NCBI RefSeq assembly: GCF_001704275.1
Contig: NZ_CP011533.1
Coordinates: 8,804,001-8,868,000 of the forward strand
Length of the DNA stretch: 64,000 nt
Direction: 5' to 3'
Source: Streptomyces noursei ATCC 11455
GTDB lineage: Bacteria; Actinomycetota; Actinomycetes; Streptomycetales; Streptomycetaceae
In this document: positions 60,278 to 64,000 of the stretch, piece after piece
How the letters are laid out: each line of letters opens with the position of its first letter
How positions within the stretch are numbered: the first letter of the stretch is position 1
Program-made: the position numbers and the translations under genes
The notes under the pieces: generated by a model
Told to the model about the DNA's origin: nothing
What the model saw: only the letters and a program-made list of their open reading frames with translations
Database searches by the model: none

Positions 60278-62179
60278 ATGCCGACCGAAACGTTTGAGTT
60301 CCAGGTAGAGGCCCGTCAGCTGCTCCAGCTGATGATCCACTCGATCTACTCGAACAAGGACGTCTTTCTCCGCGAGCTCGTCTCCAACGCCTCCGACGCG
60401 CTGGACAAGCTGCGGCTGGCCGCGCTGCGCGACGACGCACTCGACGCCGACGTCTCCGACCTGCACATCGAGCTCGAGATCGACAAGGAAGCCCGCACCC
60501 TCACGGTGCGCGACAACGGCATCGGGATGTCGTACGACGAGGTGGGCCAGCTCATCGGCACCATCGCCAACTCGGGCACGGCCGAATTCCTCCGCGAGCT
60601 GCGCGAGGCGAAGGACGCGGCCGGCGCCGAGGGGCTGATCGGCCAGTTCGGCGTCGGCTTCTACTCCGGCTTCATGGTGGCGGACGAGGTCACCCTGCTG
60701 ACGCGGCGTGCGGGCGAGACGAAGGGCACCCGCTGGTCGTCCCGGGGCGAGGGCACGTACACCCTGCAGGAGGTCGACGACGCGCCGCAGGGCACCTCGG
60801 TGACGCTGCACCTCAAGCCGGCCGACTCCGACAACCAGCTGCACGACTACACCTCGGTGTGGAAGATCAAGGAGATCGTCAAGCGGTACTCGGACTTCAT
60901 CACCTGGCCGGTGAAGCTGGTCGGGGAGGCCGCGGGCGAGGGGGACGCGCCGGCCGAGCCCGAGACGCTGAACTCGATGAAGGCGCTGTGGGCGCGGTCG
61001 CGCGACGAGGTGTCCGAGGACGAGTACCACGAGCTGTACAAGCACATCAGCCACGACTGGCGCGACCCGCTGGAGACCGTCCAGCTGCAGGCCGAGGGGA
61101 CGTTCGAGTACCAGGCCCTGCTGTTCGTCCCGTCGCACGCCCCGCACGACCTGTTCACGCAGAACTTCCAGCGCGGGCTCCAGCTGTACGTCAAGCGCGT
61201 GTTCATCATGGACGACTGCGAGGCGCTGCTGCCGCCGTACCTCCGCTTCGTCAAGGGCGTGGTCGACGCCCAGGACCTCTCGCTCAACGTCTCCCGCGAG
61301 ATCCTGCAGCAGGACCGGCACATCCTGATGATGCAGCGGCGGCTGACGAAGAAGGTGCTGGCGTCGGTCAAGAGCATGAAGGCCGACGACGCCGAGCGCT
61401 ACGGCACGTTCTGGCGGGAGTTCGGCGCGGTGCTCAAGGAAGGGCTGGTCACCGACTCCGACAACCGTGACGCCCTGCTCGCGGTGGCGTCGTTCGCGAC
61501 CACGCACGGCGAGGACGAGCAGGTCACGCTGGAGCAGTACGCACAGCGGATGCCGGACGAGCAGGAGGCCATCTACTACATCACCGGCGAGTCCCGGCAG
61601 AGCATCGACAACTCCCCGCATGTGGAGGCGTTCCGGGAGCGGGGCATCGAGGTGCTGCTGCTCACGGACCCCGTCGACGAGGTGTGGGTCGACGTGGTGG
61701 GCGAGTTCCAGGGCAAGCGGCTGCAGTCGATCGCCAAGGGGGAGATCGACCTCGGTGCGCAGGGGGACGAGAAGTCCGAGGACGAGCGGGAGAAGCAGGC
61801 CGAGGAGTTCGCGGGCCTGCTCGGCTGGATGACCGAGCAGCTGGCCGAGGACGTCAAGGAGGTGCGGCTGTCGTCGCGCCTGACGGTGTCGCCGGCCTGC
61901 ATCGTCGCGGACGCGGACGACCTGACGCCGGCGCTGGAGAACATGTACCGGGCCATGGGGCAGGAGGTGCCGCGCACCAAGCGGATCCTCGAACTCAACC
62001 CCGCCCACCAACTGGTGAAGGGCCTGAACCAGGCGCACGGGGAGCGCGAGGACCGCTCCGACCTCACCGAGACCGCCGAACTGCTCTACTCCTTGGCCGT
62101 CTTGGCCGAGGGCGGCCGGCCGACCGACCCCGCGCGCTTCGTGAAGGCGGTGGCGGACCGCCTGGGTCGCAGCCTGTGA
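60278..62179 (+). CDS. htpG: Molecular chaperone HtpG (Hsp90)
   Basis: 633 residues, full length. [20 protein letters not shown] and [15 protein letters not shown] form the N-terminal GHKL ATPase, with [11 protein letters not shown] and [12 protein letters not shown] as nucleotide-binding loops. The middle domain carries [12 protein letters not shown] and [14 protein letters not shown], and the C-terminal dimer domain ends near [15 protein letters not shown] 60278 has AGAGAGG ~10 nt upstream. Cytosolic ATP-dependent chaperone. A strong terminator follows. Confidence 0.97.
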
Positions 62180-62194
62180 GCACGCTCCGCGCAT

Positions 62195-62240
62195 GAGGGC
62201 GTCCGCCGGTGGGCTCGATGGCCTGCCGGCGGACGCCCTC
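62195..62240. terminator. Bidirectional terminator after htpG
   Basis: A 15-bp perfect stem, GAGGGCGTCCGCCGG (62195-62209) with 62226-62240, lies between htpG and the convergent DinB-like gene. Confidence 0.88.
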
Positions 62241-62256
62241 CCGCGTGCACCGACGC

Positions 62257-62814
62257 CTATCCCATGCTCTTGGCGCCGTCCAGGGACTCCCGGATGATGT
62301 CGGCGTGGCCGGCGTGCTGCGCGGTCTCGGCGACGATGTGCATCAGCACCCGCCGGGCCGACCACTGCACGCCGGGCTCGAACCAGGGGGCCTTCGGCAG
62401 CGGCCAGGCAGTGCTCAGGTCGGGCAGGGCGACGACCACGTCGTCGGTCCGGCGGGCCACTTCCTCGTAGTCGGCCAGCACACCGGCCAGCGTCTCGCCC
62501 GGCAGCATCCGGAACTGGTCCGCCCGGCGGGCCCAGTCGTCCTCGGTCATCGCCGTGAAGTCCGGCAGCGCCGACGGACCGTGCAGGATGAAGTCCACCC
62601 AGAGCCGCTCGACGGCGGTGACGTGCTTGATCAGGCCGCCCAGGCACAACGCGCTGGCGGTGCTCCGCCGTCCGACCTCCTCGTCGCTGAGGTCACGGGT
62701 CGGGAAGCGCAGGAAGTGCCGGTGCCTGGCCAGCGTCTCAAGCCATTCGGCGCGCTCGCCGGTGACGGCCGGGGCCTCGGACTGGTCGCGGGTGGACGCC
62801 TCGATGTCGGTCAT
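62257..62814 (-). CDS. DinB-like (DUF664) protein
   Basis: 185 residues, four-helix DinB fold. ERAEWLETLARHRHFLRFPT, LGGLIKHVTAVERLWVDFIL with the first metal His, and VLMHIVAETAQHAGHADIIR with the HxxxH-type metal site. DUF664/mycothiol-transferase-like members bind a metal and may use mycothiol, the actinobacterial thiol. ATG 62814 is the family start. Substrate unknown. Confidence 0.9.
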   Translation of the reverse strand: MTDIEASTRDQSEAPAVTGERAEWLETLARHRHFLRFPTRDLSDEEVGRRSTASALCLGGLIKHVTAVERLWVDFILHGPSALPDFTAMTEDDWARRADQFRMLPGETLAGVLADYEEVARRTDDVVVALPDLSTAWPLPKAPWFEPGVQWSARRVLMHIVAETAQHAGHADIIRESLDGAKSMG

Positions 62815-62902
62815 GGTCTTCGCCTTTCGGTGTGCTCGTTCCGCCGATGAGGACCACGCTAGGGGCGGAGTAGGTCAGTTTCTGTCCTAGTCGTGATTGT
62901 TC

Positions 62903-62968
<66 letters not shown>

Positions 62969-63094
62969 GCGCGGGGCGGTGGCAGTGCGGCGGCGCCCCC
63001 GCGCGCTTCTCCCGCCCCGCGCGACACACGCCCGCCATGATCCCGTGACAGACATCCGGGAATCAGACGCCAACCCGCGCTGTTTCCCAGCGAT

Positions 63095-64000
63095 ATGACC
63101 GTTGGAGTTGCACTCAATCCGATCGACCCCACCAACCAGATCGACGCGAGCGTGGAGCTCGCCAAGGAGGCCGCCGCCGCGGGGCTGCGGTCCGTCTGGT
63201 TCGGCCAGACCTTTGGTGCGGACTCGCCCCAACTCGCCGCGATCGCCGGCCGCGAGGTGCCCGGACTGCAGGTCGGGACCTCCGCAATCCCCATCTTCGG
63301 CCGGCACCCGCTGGTCGTCTCCAGCCAGGCGCAGACCGCGCAGGCGGCCACGCACGGCCGCTACCACCTCGGACTCGCCCTCGGCACCAAGTTCCTGACC
63401 GAGGGCGGCTTCGGCATCCCCTTCGAACGACCCATCGCCCGCCTGCGGGAATTCCTCACCGCACTGCGGCAGTTGACCGAGACCGGCAGCGCGGACTTCC
63501 ACGGCGAACTCCTCACCGCGACCACGCCGGTCCCCGCCCGGGTGCCGGGCGCGGAGTCCGGCGTCCCGCTGCTCGTCGCCGCGATGGGCCCGCAGGCGCT
63601 GCGGGTCAGCGGCGAGCTGGCGGACGGCATCCTGCCGTACATCGCCGGCCCCCGCGCCCTCGCCGAACACATCGTCCCGGCCGTCACCGTCGCCGCCGAG
63701 GCCGCCGGGCGCCCCGCGCCCCGGATCGTCGCCCTCGTCAACGGCGTGGTCACCGACGACGTCGACGCGGTCCGCGCCAAGGTCGCCGAGAACCTGAGGT
63801 TCTACGAGCAGGTCCCCTCCTACGCCAGGGCCATCGAGCAGTCCGGCGGCCGGCATGCCGTCGACGTCGCGGTGGTCGGCGACGAGAAGACGGTCGCCGC
63901 CGAGGTGCAGCGCTATCGGGACGCCGGGGCGACGGAGGTGGTGTTCGCGGGGACCGAGGTCGCCGGTGATGCCGACCGGCGCCGCACCTGGGAGCTCCTG
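63095..64000 (+). CDS. LLM-class F420-dependent oxidoreductase (3' end outside window)
   Basis: 302 codons visible; the gene runs off the right edge. ATG 63095 starts TVGVALNPIDPTNQIDASVE. GLRSVWFGQTFGADSPQLAA, VGTSAIPIFGRHPLVVSSQA, TAQAATHGRYHLGLALGT and LRVSGELADGILPYIAGP fit the F420-dependent LLM (MSMEG-type TIGR03564-like) family. It shares the fold, but little sequence, with the LLM gene at 49618. No strong ribosome site. Substrate unknown. Confidence 0.9.
   Translation, partial: MTVGVALNPIDPTNQIDASVELAKEAAAAGLRSVWFGQTFGADSPQLAAIAGREVPGLQVGTSAIPIFGRHPLVVSSQAQTAQAATHGRYHLGLALGTKFLTEGGFGIPFERPIARLREFLTALRQLTETGSADFHGELLTATTPVPARVPGAESGVPLLVAAMGPQALRVSGELADGILPYIAGPRALAEHIVPAVTVAAEAAGRPAPRIVALVNGVVTDDVDAVRAKVAENLRFYEQVPSYARAIEQSGGRHAVDVAVVGDEKTVAAEVQRYRDAGATEVVFAGTEVAGDADRRRTWELL

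Noticed and set aside
60224..62647. An 807-codon minus-strand frame over htpG
   Set aside because: It is antisense to a textbook HtpG gene with all motifs present; long antisense frames are expected at this GC content.

Overview
The window is high-GC actinobacterial DNA and most resembles Streptomyces. The reasons are very strong G/C bias at third codon positions, frequent GTG starts, and families typical of streptomycetes: a DUF397 plus DUF5753-type XRE pair, a DUF574 methyltransferase, DUF7144, DUF6126, Rv1733c-like, SHOCT and DUF3040 small proteins, and many TetR, MerR, IclR, HxlR and LysR regulators. There is no rRNA, CRISPR array or prophage, and I recognised no tRNA. The mix of conditionally useful genes and gene relics suggests an accessory or chromosome-arm region.

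Left part (1-17 kb): two divergent paralogous HTH/TPR regulators; an ATP-grasp gene with a lost or unclear 5' end; a maltokinase-cap protein with a LysR gene; a DoxX-like protein; a SnoaL-like protein with a 28-bp palindrome upstream; an MFS exporter overlapping a frameshifted Nudix gene; a class IV aminotransferase divergent from a MerR gene; an SDR; a nitrate reductase scar in which narG is fused to the start of narH; two alpha/beta hydrolases; and a TetR gene. 17-35 kb: membrane proteins, an extra FtsH, a broken GbsR/MarR-like regulator, a TIM-barrel protein, a quinone oxidoreductase downstream of a wrecked MFS gene and a second copy of the MerR operator, a CoA-transferase with its IclR regulator, an F420-reductase-like protein with HxlR, an orphan contractile tail-tube protein, the thymidylate synthase-DHFR pair, an IS5-family relic, and a run of small conserved genes.

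The most interesting block is 35.7-45.2 kb. Five genes on the minus strand overlap by exactly 4 bp each: 4-hydroxymandelate synthase, hydroxymandelate oxidase, a phytanoyl-CoA-type Fe/2-oxoglutarate dioxygenase, an HpgT-like aminotransferase and an EamA exporter. They are followed by prephenate dehydrogenase and a CHMI-type tautomerase. Together they would take prephenate to 4-hydroxyphenylglycine, possibly oxidise an intermediate, and export a product. No peptide synthetase is present in the window. Upstream lie dhaL, an IclR regulator and dhaM, with no dhaK in the window. Related dyads before dhaL and inside the dhaM promoter suggest that the IclR protein controls the locus.

Right part (46-64 kb): an excisionase-type HTH gene coupled to an alpha/beta hydrolase, a Cys-rich protein, a P450, two LLM-type (F420/FMN) oxidoreductases, an LCM-like methyltransferase, a fused SecDF, a DUF574 methyltransferase, two adjacent long palindromes before a DUF397/XRE pair, a GT4 glycosyltransferase, a DUF218 membrane protein, HtpG and a DinB-like protein. 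Several genes here appear to have leaderless promoters, with a TANNNT -10 element 6-8 nt before the start codon.

The window holds many broken genes: narGH, MFS, GbsR/MarR, amidohydrolase, Nudix, a sigma-like HTH and an IS5 transposase. The single-base frameshifts could be sequencing errors. The large deletions cannot. All function calls come from reading motifs, domain order and neighbours; no database search was run.
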